A DNA stretch of 64,000 bases from an uncultured Sinobacteraceae bacterium. GTDB taxonomy: Bacteria > Pseudomonadota > Gammaproteobacteria > Nevskiales > Nevskiaceae. Below the pieces are notes generated by a model. That model had not been told where the DNA came from. It searched no databases and saw only the letters and a list, made by a program, of their open reading frames with translations. Each line of letters starts with the position of its first letter. Within the stretch, counting starts at the first letter, position 1. Positions 18,728 through 28,777 of the stretch are shown here, piece after piece. A program made the translations under genes and the position numbers. The DNA is taken from NCBI GenBank assembly GCA_903822975.1, contig CAIJRD010000012.1:620001-684000 (forward strand). Direction: 5' to 3'.

Positions 18728-19588
18728 ATGGCACTGACCGATGCGCTGGCGTCGAGCCCTACGCTGCTGATCATCGTCGCCGCATTGTTGGGGCTGCTGA
18801 TCGGCAGCTTCCTCAACGTCGTCGCGATCCGCCTGCCGCAGATGATGGAGGCGACCTGGAAACGCGACAGTCGCAGCATGCTGGATCTGCCGGAAGTTAC
18901 GGACCAACCCAAGCTGTCCTTGATGTCGCCGCCATCGACCTGCCCGTCCTGCGGCGGCCGCATCCGCGCCTGGCACAACCTGCCGGTGATCAGCTGGCTG
19001 CTGCTGCGCGGGCGCTGCGCCTACTGCAAGGCGGCGATTTCGCCGCAGTATCCCTTGGTCGAGCTCGCCTGCGGCGTGATGTCTGCGGTCTGCGCCTGGC
19101 GCTTCGGCTGGTCGCCGCAACTGGCGGCGGCGCTGGTGATGAGCTGGAGCTTGCTGGTGCTGACGGTGATCGATCTGCGCACACAGTTGCTGCCGGACGA
19201 CATCACGCTGCCGCTGATGTGGCTCGGCCTGCTGCTCAGTGTGTTCGAGATTTTCGTCGGCGCACATACCAGCATCGTCGGCGCGGTGCTGGGCTACCTC
19301 AGCCTGTGGAGCATCTACCATGTCTTCAAGCTGCTGACCGGTAAGGAAGGCATGGGCTACGGCGACTTCAAGCTGCTCGCCGCACTCGGCGCCTGGTTCG
19401 GCGCGGAACGGCTGCCGATGATCATTTTGCTGTCGTCGCTGGTCGGTGCGGTGATCGGCATCGGGTTGATGCTGTTTCGCGGCCGCGACCGCAGCAGCGC
19501 GATCGCCTTTGGGCCCTATCTCGCCGGTGCCGGTTGGATCACGCTGATCTGGGGCCAGTCTCTCGGCCAGCTGTTCCTGCCGCACTGA
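18728..19588 (+). CDS. pilD: Prepilin peptidase / N-methyltransferase PilD
   Basis: A 286-residue multi-pass enzyme that cuts the prepilin leader and methylates the new N-terminal Phe. The cytoplasmic loop carries two CxxC pairs (CPSCGGRIRAWHNLPVISWLLLRGRCAYC). The catalytic aspartates sit in VIDLRTQLLPDDITLP and in GMGYGDFKLLAALGAW. It also serves type II secretion pseudopilins if these are present. Its cleavage sites in the two pilins of this window fit (G/FTLIE). It is followed by coaE after 13 bases. Confidence 0.97.
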   Translation: MALTDALASSPTLLIIVAALLGLLIGSFLNVVAIRLPQMMEATWKRDSRSMLDLPEVTDQPKLSLMSPPSTCPSCGGRIRAWHNLPVISWLLLRGRCAYCKAAISPQYPLVELACGVMSAVCAWRFGWSPQLAAALVMSWSLLVLTVIDLRTQLLPDDITLPLMWLGLLLSVFEIFVGAHTSIVGAVLGYLSLWSIYHVFKLLTGKEGMGYGDFKLLAALGAWFGAERLPMIILLSSLVGAVIGIGLMLFRGRDRSSAIAFGPYLAGAGWITLIWGQSLGQLFLPH

Positions 19589-19601
19589 AGCGGTTCACCC
19601 A

Positions 19602-20228
19602 ATGCCACGTCCGCTCACGATCGGCCTCACCGGTGGCGTTGCCAGCGGCAAGACCTACGTCGGCGGAGAATTCCAGCGCCTCGGTGTGCCGCTGCTGGAA
19701 GCTGACGATGTCGGCCGCGAGGTGGTGGCCGCACCGTCACCGGCGCTGACGGCGATCGCCGAGCAGTTCGGCGCCGATTTCATCATGCCCGACGGCCAAC
19801 TCAACCGCCGCCGCATGCGCGAGTGCGTATTCGCCGATCCGGCGGCGCTGAAACGGCTCGAAGCGATCACGCATCCGCTGATCCGCGCGCGCATTCGCGA
19901 ATGGCAGCTGGCGCAGACCGCGCCGTATTGCATCCTCAGCGCGGCGATTCTGCTCGAAGCCGGCATGGACGCGCTGGTCGATCGCGTGCTGGTGGTCGAT
20001 GCCCCAACCCAGGTGCAGCTCGAACGCCTGGTGCTGCGCGATGGCGTTGCCGAGCCGCTTGCACAGCAGATGATCGCCGCACAGGCCACGCGCCAGCAGC
20101 GTCTGGATCGGGCACACGACGTGCTAGACAACAGCGACACGTCGCAGCCTTTGCGACCCGCGATTGCGCGCCTGCACCGGCTGTATCAGTATCTGGCCGG
20201 GGAACTGGCCAAAGCTGCACCGGGCTGA
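19602..20228 (+). CDS. coaE: Dephospho-CoA kinase
   Basis: A 208-residue kinase for the last step of coenzyme A synthesis. The P-loop is GLTGGVASGKT, followed by LEADDVGREVV and the LEAITHPLIRARI helix, and near the end RQQRLDRAHDVLDNSD. Its position after pilD and before zapD is the usual gammaproteobacterial pilD-coaE-zapD-yacG order. Confidence 0.96.
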   Translation: MPRPLTIGLTGGVASGKTYVGGEFQRLGVPLLEADDVGREVVAAPSPALTAIAEQFGADFIMPDGQLNRRRMRECVFADPAALKRLEAITHPLIRARIREWQLAQTAPYCILSAAILLEAGMDALVDRVLVVDAPTQVQLERLVLRDGVAEPLAQQMIAAQATRQQRLDRAHDVLDNSDTSQPLRPAIARLHRLYQYLAGELAKAAPG

Positions 20229-20335
20229 ACCTCAGCGTTCGGGCAATCGCCGGCAAAACAACAGACGACAACAAGGACGTTGCCGCATCCGCAGTCGCAA
20301 GCCACAATGCGGCGCTTCGATGACACAGGGAAACG

Positions 20336-21127
20336 ATGGAACGTAGCGGCGAATGGGTTGTATTCGAGCAACCGCTCACGGAGCGGGTGCGCGCATTCCT
20401 TCGCCTGGAGTTCCTGTTCGACGAATTCGCGCACTTTCGCGCCGATGACAGCATCGCCGGTGCACGCGCCGCGATGAAGACTTTTCTCGATATCCTCTCG
20501 GTGATCGGACGCTCTGATTTGCGCACCGATCTGATGAAGGATTTCGCCGAGCAGATCGCCATTTTCACGCGTCTGCGCAGCCGTCCGCAGGTCGACGCCG
20601 TGCAGCTCGACCGCGTGCTGGCCGATCTGCGTGGCACCGGCGCGGCCTTGCAGAAACTCGGCAGCGCGCATCCTTCGCAGCTGTTGCGCGAGAATGAATT
20701 CCTGTTCGCGGTGATGAACCGCAGCGCGATTCCCGGTGGAACATGTGCATTTGATCTGCCGGCCTACCATCGCTGGCTGGCGCGCTCGCACATCGAAATC
20801 GCCGCCGATATCAGCACCTGGACGGCGCAGCTGCAGCCGTTCGAGCAGGCGATTCGCCTGTATCTGCGCCTGATGCGCAACAGCACCCAACCGAGCGAGC
20901 AGGTCGCCGAGGGTGGCGTGTTCCTGCATACGCCGCAGACCTTTCATCCGCTGATCCGCGTGCTGATTCCACAAGGGATGGATGTCTATCCCGAAGTCAG
21001 TGCCGGCAAACACCGCATCTCGATCCGCTTCATGTCGCTCGGCGACGTCAACGTCCGCAACGTACAGGCGGTCGCAGAAATCCCGTTTCGGCTGCAGATG
21101 TGCAGCATTCGCAGCACCCATGATTAG
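20336..21127 (+). CDS. zapD: Cell division protein ZapD
   Basis: A 263-residue protein that bundles FtsZ protofilaments at the division ring. It shows the all-helical N-terminal half (VVFEQPLTERVRAFLRLEFLFDEFAHF) and a beta-rich C-terminal half (GMDVYPEVSAGKHRISIRFM). The family name and the location between coaE and yacG agree. It is preceded by a 107-base gap with no obvious gene. Confidence 0.94.
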   Translation: MERSGEWVVFEQPLTERVRAFLRLEFLFDEFAHFRADDSIAGARAAMKTFLDILSVIGRSDLRTDLMKDFAEQIAIFTRLRSRPQVDAVQLDRVLADLRGTGAALQKLGSAHPSQLLRENEFLFAVMNRSAIPGGTCAFDLPAYHRWLARSHIEIAADISTWTAQLQPFEQAIRLYLRLMRNSTQPSEQVAEGGVFLHTPQTFHPLIRVLIPQGMDVYPEVSAGKHRISIRFMSLGDVNVRNVQAVAEIPFRLQMCSIRSTHD

Positions 21128-21169
21128 CACCGCACCCGGCCTGGCGCCGATTGCAGGGCGCAGCAGCTG

Positions 21170-21397
21170 ATGGCGAGCGACGCACGCGAGCCCGCGGCCA
21201 AGCCGCGCATCGCGCGCTGCCCGCGCTGCGGCAGCAGCACACGGCTCGACCCGGCGAACCGCTGGCGACCGTTCTGCAGCGAACGCTGCAAGCTGATCGA
21301 CCTCGGCGACTGGTTCAGCGAGCGCTATGCGATTCCGGGCGAGCGCCCGATCGAAGACGAAGACGGCGCCGCGCTCGACGAGCCGCAGGATCAGTAA
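21170..21397 (+). CDS. yacG: DNA gyrase inhibitor YacG
   Basis: A 75-residue zinc protein: CPRC and CSERC supply the four cysteines, then the signature [18 protein letters not shown]. It binds GyrB and inhibits gyrase. It starts with ATG 42 bases after zapD and ends in an acidic tail. This is the last gene of the pil-coaE-zapD-yacG run. Confidence 0.95.
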   Translation: MASDAREPAAKPRIARCPRCGSSTRLDPANRWRPFCSERCKLIDLGDWFSERYAIPGERPIEDEDGAALDEPQDQ

Positions 21398-21838
21398 GCG
21401 CGGCAGCGGCGCGACTTGCTCAAATTGAGCAGCACGCTGACGCGATCATCGACTTCGCATCAGATCGAACAGCACGCCGAAGTGATCAGCCGCTCCGCAT
21501 CAAGCAGTCCGCCGACGAATTAGGCAGCGCGGAACGGGCCGCTTGGCATTCGACCTCCCCAGTCGCGCTCGAGTCGCAAATGCTGCTTGATCAGAACCGC
21601 AGTGGCGGTCGCATTCTCGACAAGTACAAAGTGCCCCCGAACCAGAGTGCGCCTTCATAAAAAGAGTGCACCGCAAAAAGACTGATTCGCGGATCGATGC
21701 GCAGATTGCGCTGCAGACCAATCCGCTGATCGATCATCCGGCCGCGATGCGTCGCCCATGCATGCCTCGATGAAAGCCTAAGTCAGCAGGAGTCAGCCGA
21801 CCTAAGCCGACATCGCAAACGCGGCGATGGGACCGGCT
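21398..21838. other. Gene-free gap between convergent yacG and mutT
   Basis: About 440 bases without a supported gene. The track ORFs here (169 aa on plus, 73 aa on minus) have no recognisable sequence and overlap yacG or each other. The region contains a degenerate 40-bp direct repeat near 21427-21506. Confidence 0.6.
21427..21506. repeat. Degenerate 40-bp direct repeat
   Basis: GAGCAGCACGCTGACGCGAT (from 21427) and GAACAGCACGCCGAAGTGAT (from 21467) begin two copies spaced exactly 40 bases. The similarity continues through GCATCA in both copies. Only two units are seen. Confidence 0.55.
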
Positions 21839-22804
21839 TCAGCCGCGCGTCGGCCAATACGCCGAAATCGCTGCGATCCCAAAACCGCCCAGCGCCTGCA
21901 CGTGCTCCAGTGCAGACGCGTCGAGACCGCCGATTGCGTAGGCCGGCAAGCCGGCCTGCTCGGCCAGCGCGGCGAAGTTGGGCCAACCCAAGGTCGTCGC
22001 TCCGGGATGCGAGGCGGTGTCGAGCACCGGGCCGACAATCACGGCGTCGGCGCCGATCGCGTGCGCCCGGGCGATCTGCGCGGCATCGTGCGCCGAGGCG
22101 AGCACCCAGATGCCTTGCGGCAGCGGCCGCGAATCGAGTTGCGCAAGGGCCGCACTGCTGGCGTGCCAGCCGACCGCACCGAGTGCGGGCACCTGGCTCG
22201 GCGCACGATCCAGCACCAGCCCAATCGCGCGGGCGCGCGCAGGCTCCGTTAGCGCGATTGCAATGGCTTGGTAGGCGGCATCGTCGAGCGCCGGCAAGCG
22301 CAGCCGTAACAGTGCGCCGCTCGGCAAGTGCGCGAGCCCACGAAGCAGCGATGCGAGCGTCGACTGCGGTGGCGTGATCACGTATTCGCGCGGCATCTGT
22401 AGCGCTGCGGCGACACGCCAGCACGACGGCAGCACGTCGAAGTCGCCGATGCGCGACGGCGCGATCCATTCGAACTGCTGGTTTTCACGCGGCTGCGGTT
22501 CGCCGTGGAAGTCGTCGATCAGCCAGGTATCGAGCCACACGCGTCGATCGGAATAATCCTGCCGCAGGCGCGCGAGCCGCTTTCCGCCGCGAATCTGGAC
22601 GCCCAGTTCTTCATCGAGTTCACGCCGCAGCGCCTGATACGGCGTTTCGCCGCACTCGAGCTTGCCGCCTGGGAATTCCCACTTGCCGGCCGCGAGCTTG
22701 CCGGCCGGACGCTGTGCCAACAGCACTTCGCCGCTGGCGCGCATCAGCACGCCGCAGGCGACGTCGATGACCGGTCGCGAGTTCGGTTCAATCACGCGCA
22801 GCAC
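21839..22804 (-). CDS. mutT: Nudix (MutT-like) hydrolase fused to a ThiE-like domain
   Basis: A 321-residue two-domain protein. Residues about 8-135 form a MutT-like pyrophosphohydrolase with the Nudix box GGKLECGETPYQALRRELDEELGV, which would clear 8-oxo-dGTP. The remaining half resembles thiamine-phosphate synthase (ThiE/TenI) folds, ending GADAVIVGPVLDTASHPGATTLGWPNF and YAIGGLD. This fusion is known in Pseudomonas and Xanthomonas. I chose GTG at 22804, 11 bases after the argJ stop, with GTG at 22795 as an alternative. The 47 extra residues in the track come from argJ read in another frame. Confidence 0.87.
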   Translation of the reverse strand: MLRVIEPNSRPVIDVACGVLMRASGEVLLAQRPAGKLAAGKWEFPGGKLECGETPYQALRRELDEELGVQIRGGKRLARLRQDYSDRRVWLDTWLIDDFHGEPQPRENQQFEWIAPSRIGDFDVLPSCWRVAAALQMPREYVITPPQSTLASLLRGLAHLPSGALLRLRLPALDDAAYQAIAIALTEPARARAIGLVLDRAPSQVPALGAVGWHASSAALAQLDSRPLPQGIWVLASAHDAAQIARAHAIGADAVIVGPVLDTASHPGATTLGWPNFAALAEQAGLPAYAIGGLDASALEHVQALGGFGIAAISAYWPTRG

Positions 22805-22814
22805 ACCGCGCGCT

Positions 22815-24035
22815 TCAGGTGCGGTACTCGGCGTTGATCTTGACGTAGTCGTAACTGAAGTCGCAGGTCCACACGCGCGCCTGGGCAGTGCCGCGACCGA
22901 GCCCGACGCGGATGCTGAATTCCGACTGCGCGACCACCGCGGCACCGAGTTCTTCGCGATAGGCCGGATGCGGTTCGCCGCCTTCGATCAGCGGCACCGC
23001 GTCGAGCGCGACACTCACCGTGCTCGGATGCAGGCCGTCGACGCCGGCTTTGCCGATCGCCATGACGATGCGTCCCCAGTTGGCGTCGCTGGCGAACATC
23101 GCGGTTTTCACCAGCGGCGAATGCGCGATCGACAAGGCGACCTTGCGCGCCTCGGCCGCATCGCGCGCGCCGCCCACCTCGATGGTGATGAATTTGGTCG
23201 CGCCCTCGCCGTCGCGCACGATGGCCTGCGCCAGTTCGATCGACACGTCCGTGATCGCCGCCAGAATGGTCGCGTAGTCGGCATCGGCGATGTCGATGTC
23301 GCGCGTTCCGGCCTGCGCCGTGGCGCACAGCACGAAGGAATCGTTGGTCGAGGTATCGCCGTCGACGGTCGCGCAATTGAACGACTCGGCGGCGGCCTGC
23401 TTGATTGCTGCCTGCGTCGCTGCCGGCGTCAGGCGTGCGTCGGTGCAGACAAAGGCCAGCAGGGTCGCCATGTCGGGATGAATCATGCCGACACCCTTGG
23501 CGATGCCGGTAACGGTGACTGGCCCTTGCGCGGTATTCACGCGGCGACTCGCGCCCTTGGCGACGGTGTCGGTCGTCATGATCGCCTGCGCGGCTTCGCC
23601 CCAGGACTCGGCGCGCAAGTTCGCTTGCGCCTGCGGGATTGCCGCCAACATGCGCGCGACCGGCAACCGCTGACCGATCACGCCGGTCGAGAACGGCAGC
23701 ACTTGCGTGGCTTCGCAGCCGAGCGATTGCGCAACCGCCGCGCCGATCGCCTTGGCATCGGCCACACCGGCATTGCCGGTCGCCGCGTTGGCGTTGCCGG
23801 CGTTGATCACCAGCGCGCGAATTGCCGCACCGGCGGCGAGGTACTCGCGACAGACCGTTACCGGTGCCGCCGCAAAACTGTTCTGCGTGAACACCCCGGC
23901 GACGCGGCTACCTGCGGCGAGCTCGATCAGCAGCAGGTCCTTGCGGCCCGGCTTCTTGATCGCGGCTTCGGCCGGGCCCAGACGAACGCCAGCGACGGGC
24001 AGCAGGTTGTTCGGGAAATGCAGGTTGACAGGCAT
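22815..24035 (-). CDS. argJ: Bifunctional ornithine acetyltransferase / N-acetylglutamate synthase
   Basis: A 406-residue protein of the arginine cyclic pathway, moving the acetyl group from N-acetylornithine to glutamate. It is self-cleaved before the Thr in GMIHPDMATLLAFVCTDA, and the catalytic Thr follows MA. Further features are the oxyanion motif STGVIG and the end NAEYRT. The ATG at 24035 (MPVNLHFPNN) is the family start; the track adds 11 residues. mutT follows, probably co-transcribed. Confidence 0.95.
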   Translation of the reverse strand: MPVNLHFPNNLLPVAGVRLGPAEAAIKKPGRKDLLLIELAAGSRVAGVFTQNSFAAAPVTVCREYLAAGAAIRALVINAGNANAATGNAGVADAKAIGAAVAQSLGCEATQVLPFSTGVIGQRLPVARMLAAIPQAQANLRAESWGEAAQAIMTTDTVAKGASRRVNTAQGPVTVTGIAKGVGMIHPDMATLLAFVCTDARLTPAATQAAIKQAAAESFNCATVDGDTSTNDSFVLCATAQAGTRDIDIADADYATILAAITDVSIELAQAIVRDGEGATKFITIEVGGARDAAEARKVALSIAHSPLVKTAMFASDANWGRIVMAIGKAGVDGLHPSTVSVALDAVPLIEGGEPHPAYREELGAAVVAQSEFSIRVGLGRGTAQARVWTCDFSYDYVKINAEYRT

Positions 24036-24385
24036 CGCGTTGAATTCCAGAGCAGGGTGCAGCGGCAAGATCGCAGGCCGGCGCGTGCGGCCGGCATCTT
24101 CGGCTGCGAATTATGAACTGTGACGCATGAACAGCGCGCGACGACGCGCGATTCTGGCTGTCCCCGCCGCTCAAGGAAATCACTTCGCGACGTCTGCTCG
24201 TCAGGCGCTCCTGCGATTGGCGCGGGCAGCGTCACTCAACGACGTCACCGCTTCGAGGCGCAGCCGCATCGCACGCGGTCGCCTCAATCTGAAGACATCC
24301 AAGACTCGCGCGCGGTTGATCGAGCGAATCGCTAGCAGCAGCGACCTTCAATCCAAACGCACGCGCAGACCTCAGCGGCGAATGC
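24036..24385. other. secA-argJ intergenic region
   Basis: 350 bases with no supported gene. The region must hold the argJ promoter on the minus strand, but I could not pick a convincing -35/-10 pair. A GC-rich inverted repeat (GCCGGC...GCCGGC) lies near 24078-24095. The arginine-rich ORF at 24127 on plus looks accidental. Confidence 0.5.
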
Positions 24386-27193
24386 TTACGACAAGCGTCC
24401 GTGGCACTGCTTGAACTTCTTGCCCGAGCCGCAGGGGCAAGGTTCATTGCGTCCGACTTTGGGGGCTTCGCGGGCGAACGTATCGGCCAGTTCGGCGCCG
24501 ACGGCCGCTTTCGCAAGGGGCTGCAACGGTCGACCGGCTGCAGCGGCCGGCGCGGGTCGCCCTAGATTGGGTGGCGGCTCCGCCGGTTGTGCGGCTGCCG
24601 CCGCGGCGTCGGCTGCGAGAATGCTCTGCGCCTCGGCGTGCTGCGCCTGCATTTCAACCGGGCGGCGACGCGCCTCTTCAAGCGCGGCCACTTCGGCTTC
24701 GGACAGCAACTGTACGCGCGACAAATTCGAGATCACCGCATGCTTGAAGCGCGCCAGCATGTCGTTGAACATCGTGAACGCTTCGCGCTTGTATTCCTGC
24801 TTCGGATCCTTCTGCGCATAACCGCGCAAATGGATGCCCTGGCGCAGATAATCGATCGCGGCCAGATGCTCGCGCCAGTACTGGTCCAGAATCTGTAGCG
24901 TGATGACTTTCTCGGCGTGTTCGAGTGCCGCCGGATCGCGCTGCTTCTTGCTGGCGTAGGCGTCGTTGAGCGCCTTCATCAGGCGTTCGCGCAACTCCTT
25001 TTCTTCCAGCTGTGGCTCGGCCTTGAGCCATTCGCGCAAGGGCAGCGTCAGATCGAAGTCGCGCTGCAGTGCTTCCTCCAGCCCTTCAAGATTCCACTGC
25101 TCTTCGAGGCTCTGCGGCACGATATAGGCGTCGACCACCGCACGGCAGACGTCGACACGGATGTCGTCGATCAGCGGCGTGACGTTGGCGGCGGTCATCA
25201 ACTCATCGCGCAACTCATAGATCGCTTTGCGCTGATCGTTGGCGACGTTGTCGTACTCGAGCAGATTCTTTCGAATGTCGAAGTTGTGCGCTTCGACCTT
25301 GCGCTGCGCGGTTTCGATCGCGCGCGTGACCATGCCGTGTTCGAGCGCTTCGCCGTCCTGCATGCCGAGTCGCAGCAGCAGCGCGCGCATACGCGGCGGC
25401 GTGAAGATGCGCATCAGCGTGTCGTCGAGCGACAGGTAGAAGCGCGTTGCACCCGGATCGCCCTGACGGCCGGAACGGCCGCGCAGCTGGTTGTCGATGC
25501 GGCGCGACTCGTGACGTTCGGAGCCGATCACGTAAAGCCCGCCAGACTTCAGCACTTGTTCGTGGCGTTCGCGCCAGCTGGCTTTCGCCGCTTCGCGTGC
25601 CGCCAGTGCCTCCGCGGTGCCGTCTTCAGCGAGATGCGTCAACTCGGCTTCGAGGCTGCCGCCGAGCACGATGTCGGTGCCGCGACCCGCCATGTTGGTG
25701 GCGATGGTCACCGCACCGGCGCGGCCAGCCTGCGCCACGATCTCGGCTTCGCGTTCGTGCTGTTTCGCGTTCAGCACTTCGTGAACGATGCCCTTCTGCT
25801 TGAGAAGTCCGGACAGCAATTCGGAAGTCTCAATGCTGGCGGTACCGACCAGGATCGGCTGCTGGCGCTTGTGCGCGCTTTCGATGTCGGCGATTACTGC
25901 TTCGAATTTTTCTTTCGCGGTGCCGTAGACCAGATCGCCGCGATCCTGACGGATCATCGGCCGGTTGGTCGGAATCACGACCACTTCGAGGTTATAGATG
26001 CTCTGGAATTCGTAGGCTTCCGTATCGGCGGTGCCGGTCATGCCGGACAGCTTGCCGTACAGGCGGAAGTAGTTCTGGAACGTGATCGACGCCAGCGTCT
26101 GGTTTTCCTGCTGGATCGGAACGCCTTCTTTGGCTTCGACCGCTTGATGCAGACCATCGGACCAACGCCGACCGCTCATCATGCGGCCGGTGAACTCGTC
26201 GATGATGACGATCTGGCCGCCGCGCACGATGTACTCGACATCACGCTTGTACAGATGATGTGCGCGCAGCAAGGCATTCAGGTGATGCACCAGCACGATG
26301 CGGCTGGGATCGTAAAGACTTTCCTCTTCGGCCAGTAGCCCGACTTCGCGCAGCAGGTCTTCGATCTTCTCGTGGCCGGCTTCCGACAGATGAACCTGCT
26401 TGCCCTTTTCGTCGGCCCAGAAATCGCCCGCGCCTTCTTCGTCCTTCTGTGCGTGCAAACGCGGAATCAGGCCGTTGAGCTGGCGCCAGAGTTCCGGATC
26501 GTCATCAGTCGGGCCACTGATGATCAGCGGCGTGCGGGCTTCATCGATCAGGATCGAGTCGACTTCGTCGACGATGGCGTATGCATGACCACGCTGCATC
26601 TTGTCGTTCAGCGAGAACGCCAGGTTGTCGCGCAGATAGTCGAAGCCGAGTTCGTTGTTGGTCGCGTAGGTGATGTCGGCGGCGTAGGCCTCGCGCTTTT
26701 CCTGCGGCGACTGCCCCGGCACGACGACGCCGACGCTGAGTCCGAGAAAGCGATGAATGCGTCCCATCCACTCGGCGTCGCGGCGCGCGAGGTAATCGTT
26801 GACGGTGACGATATGGACGCCCTTGCCGGTCAACGCGTTCAGGTAAGCCGGCAATGTGGCAACCAGCGTCTTGCCTTCGCCGGTGCGCATTTCCGAAATC
26901 TTGCCTTGGTGCAGCACCGCGGCACCGACCAGCTGGGTATCGAAGTGGCGCATGCCCAGTACGCGCCGCCCGGCTTCACGGACGACCGCGAATGCATCGG
27001 GCAACAGCGCATCGAGCGTCTCGCCGTCGGCAAGTCGCTTACGCAGCACCTGTGTCTGCGCCGACAGTTCGGCATCGGCCAGCGCCTGATACTTCGGCTC
27101 CAGCGCGTTGATGGTGGCGACGACGCCGCCGAGGCGCTTGATCAGACGTTGATTGCGGCTTCCGAAGAGGCGCGCGAGAAAGTTATTCAGCAT
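24386..27193 (-). CDS. secA: Preprotein translocase ATPase SecA
   Basis: A 935-residue motor for Sec export. NBD1 has the Walker A MRTGEGKT and [16 protein letters not shown]. The PPXD and NBD2 follow ([24 protein letters not shown]), then the helical scaffold and wing domains. A proline- and alanine-rich linker leads to the C-terminal zinc-binding tail [13 protein letters not shown] that contacts SecB. Length is normal. The gene sits between argJ and the M23 protein gene, as in Pseudomonas and Xanthomonas. Confidence 0.98.
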   Translation of the reverse strand: MLNNFLARLFGSRNQRLIKRLGGVVATINALEPKYQALADAELSAQTQVLRKRLADGETLDALLPDAFAVVREAGRRVLGMRHFDTQLVGAAVLHQGKISEMRTGEGKTLVATLPAYLNALTGKGVHIVTVNDYLARRDAEWMGRIHRFLGLSVGVVVPGQSPQEKREAYAADITYATNNELGFDYLRDNLAFSLNDKMQRGHAYAIVDEVDSILIDEARTPLIISGPTDDDPELWRQLNGLIPRLHAQKDEEGAGDFWADEKGKQVHLSEAGHEKIEDLLREVGLLAEEESLYDPSRIVLVHHLNALLRAHHLYKRDVEYIVRGGQIVIIDEFTGRMMSGRRWSDGLHQAVEAKEGVPIQQENQTLASITFQNYFRLYGKLSGMTGTADTEAYEFQSIYNLEVVVIPTNRPMIRQDRGDLVYGTAKEKFEAVIADIESAHKRQQPILVGTASIETSELLSGLLKQKGIVHEVLNAKQHEREAEIVAQAGRAGAVTIATNMAGRGTDIVLGGSLEAELTHLAEDGTAEALAAREAAKASWRERHEQVLKSGGLYVIGSERHESRRIDNQLRGRSGRQGDPGATRFYLSLDDTLMRIFTPPRMRALLLRLGMQDGEALEHGMVTRAIETAQRKVEAHNFDIRKNLLEYDNVANDQRKAIYELRDELMTAANVTPLIDDIRVDVCRAVVDAYIVPQSLEEQWNLEGLEEALQRDFDLTLPLREWLKAEPQLEEKELRERLMKALNDAYASKKQRDPAALEHAEKVITLQILDQYWREHLAAIDYLRQGIHLRGYAQKDPKQEYKREAFTMFNDMLARFKHAVISNLSRVQLLSEAEVAALEEARRRPVEMQAQHAEAQSILAADAAAAAAQPAEPPPNLGRPAPAAAAGRPLQPLAKAAVGAELADTFAREAPKVGRNEPCPCGSGKKFKQCHGRLS

Positions 27194-27508
27194 TCGGATT
27201 TCGAGGACAGGCCATTTGCGCTGACAAGCGCGTAGGCGCCCTAAGTCATTAGGAGGTGGATTATGCCTTAAGACTTGTTACAGCCGGGCAGCTTTTCAAG
27301 GGACCGGACCGGCATCGGCACTGGACCTTGAGCCGAGTCGGCAGCGTCGCCCAACCGGATTCCTTCGTAGGACGGGGCTTAACCGCCAGCGTCAGGCTTC
27401 AGTCGCTTCAGCGCGGGGTCCGCCGCAATCGCCTTACGTCCTCAATTCCGTCCCGCGCTCAGTTCGGCGGTCGCCGCGTTCAACGGCCCGCATATACAAG
27501 GAACCGAT
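27194..27508. other. Gap between the M23 gene and secA
   Basis: 315 bases without a convincing gene, in the place where enterobacteria carry secM. No secM-like arrest peptide is visible on the minus strand. On the plus strand a strong AGGAGG (27251) precedes ATG-CCT-TAA, a two-codon frame, and an unconvincing 95-residue arginine-rich ORF. Confidence 0.5.
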
Positions 27509-28438
27509 CTAGCGCGCCGCGGCGATGTATTGCTCGGGATTGACGATGTTGCCGTTCAACAGCACTTCGAAATGGACGTGCGGTCCCGTCGACCGGCCGG
27601 TGCTGCCCATCAGCGAAATCGCCTGGCCTTTTTTCACGCGGTCGCCGACTTTGACCAGAATTTGCTCGTTGTGGCCATAGCGCGTGACGTAGCCATTGCC
27701 ATGATTGATCTCGACCATGTTGCCGTACCCGGTATGGTCGCCGGCCTCGGTGACGATGCCCGACGCCACCGCCAGCACTTCCGATCCTTCGGCGGCCGCG
27801 AAGTCGATACCGGGGTGATAGGCGCGCAGTCCAGTGAACGGATCGGTGCGGTTGCCGTAAGGCGAGGTGATGTAGCCAACACTGATCGGCCAGCCGGAGG
27901 GTTTGATTTCCTTTTGCAGGCGCCCGGCCAGCAGCAGATCTTCAAGCACTCGCATTTGCCGTTCGCGGTCGCTGAGCTGTTGCTGGAGTTGGTCCAGCGA
28001 ATCGACCGCGCTGCTGAGTACCAGCGGCTGCGATGCGTCGATGATTTCCGGACCACCCATCGGCGGCGGTTTGTCGAAGTTGAATTCGGTGGGGTCGATA
28101 TTGGCAATCTGCGTCATGCGGCTGCCGGCGGCGTCGAGGCGCATGACATAGGCCTGCAACTGCGCGATGCGACGCGCCAGCCCATGCGCGTCTTCCTCGG
28201 CCTTGGCGCGCGCATCCGCCAATTGCTGGCGTTGCTGCTGCATCTCGGCGGCCCAGGAGGTCAACACCGGTGTCGGCATCGCGCCGGCATCGGGTCGCAA
28301 CCACCAGCCAGCGGCGAAGAACAGCGCCGAAAACATCATTGCGGCAAATCCAGCCGGCAACCATGTCGTGACGCTGCGCGGGTCCAAGCGCAGACGCCAA
28401 GTACGGCCGCGCTTGTGACTGATTAGAATTAGATCCAC
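27509..28438 (-). CDS. M23 (LytM) family murein endopeptidase or activator
   Basis: A 309-residue protein with one N-terminal transmembrane helix (VTTWLPAGFAAMMFSALFFAAGWW), a coiled-coil periplasmic stretch (MQQQRQQLADARAKAEEDAHGLARRIAQLQ) and a C-terminal peptidase M23 domain. The zinc-site residues are present: H-x3-D in YHPGIDFA and HxH in GPHVHFEV. It is therefore likely to cut peptide cross-links rather than being a degenerate activator. It starts with GTG and has AGGA upstream. The location next to secA and lpxC is conserved in gammaproteobacteria. Confidence 0.9.
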   Translation of the reverse strand: MDLILISHKRGRTWRLRLDPRSVTTWLPAGFAAMMFSALFFAAGWWLRPDAGAMPTPVLTSWAAEMQQQRQQLADARAKAEEDAHGLARRIAQLQAYVMRLDAAGSRMTQIANIDPTEFNFDKPPPMGGPEIIDASQPLVLSSAVDSLDQLQQQLSDRERQMRVLEDLLLAGRLQKEIKPSGWPISVGYITSPYGNRTDPFTGLRAYHPGIDFAAAEGSEVLAVASGIVTEAGDHTGYGNMVEINHGNGYVTRYGHNEQILVKVGDRVKKGQAISLMGSTGRSTGPHVHFEVLLNGNIVNPEQYIAAAR

Positions 28439-28459
28439 TTACGTTCCATCCTGAAATCG

Positions 28460-28777
28460 GTGAAGCAAAAACCGCCATCCGAAGCGCGCAGCATCGGTTC
28501 TTATCTGAGCGATCCGCTACTTTCTGTGCGCCGCCTGATGACCGAAGCCGACCGACTGACGCAACTGCAAATCGCACTCCGCGAATGGCTCCCCTCAGCG
28601 GTTCGCGACTCTATCCGTGTAGCGGCCGAACAAGAAGGAACCCTAACCCTCCATGTCAGCTCAGCTGCCGCGCTTGTCGCCATCCGCTACTGCGAAACCG
28701 AACTCCTCCGCCATCTGCAACAGTCCGCTACCTGTTCCGCCACGAGGGTGGTAACCAAGGTAGTGCCGCAGGCCTGA
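28460..28777 (+). CDS. DUF721 (DciA-related) protein
   Basis: A 105-residue protein starting at GTG, divergent from the M23 gene by about 20 bases. Its core (LQIALREWLPSAVRDSIRVAAEQEGTLTLHVSSAAALVAIRYCETELLRHL) matches the short DUF721 domain of DciA helicase-loader-type proteins. A DUF721 gene between secA and lpxC is typical of gammaproteobacteria. The N terminus (GSYLSDPLLSVRRLMTEAD) fits. The role is inferred from family only. Confidence 0.75.
   Translation: MKQKPPSEARSIGSYLSDPLLSVRRLMTEADRLTQLQIALREWLPSAVRDSIRVAAEQEGTLTLHVSSAAALVAIRYCETELLRHLQQSATCSATRVVTKVVPQA

Noticed and set aside
24127-24414. 95-aa arginine-rich ORF between argJ and secA
   Set aside because: Overlaps the secA 3' end, has no family look, and its composition is typical of a GC-rich shadow frame.
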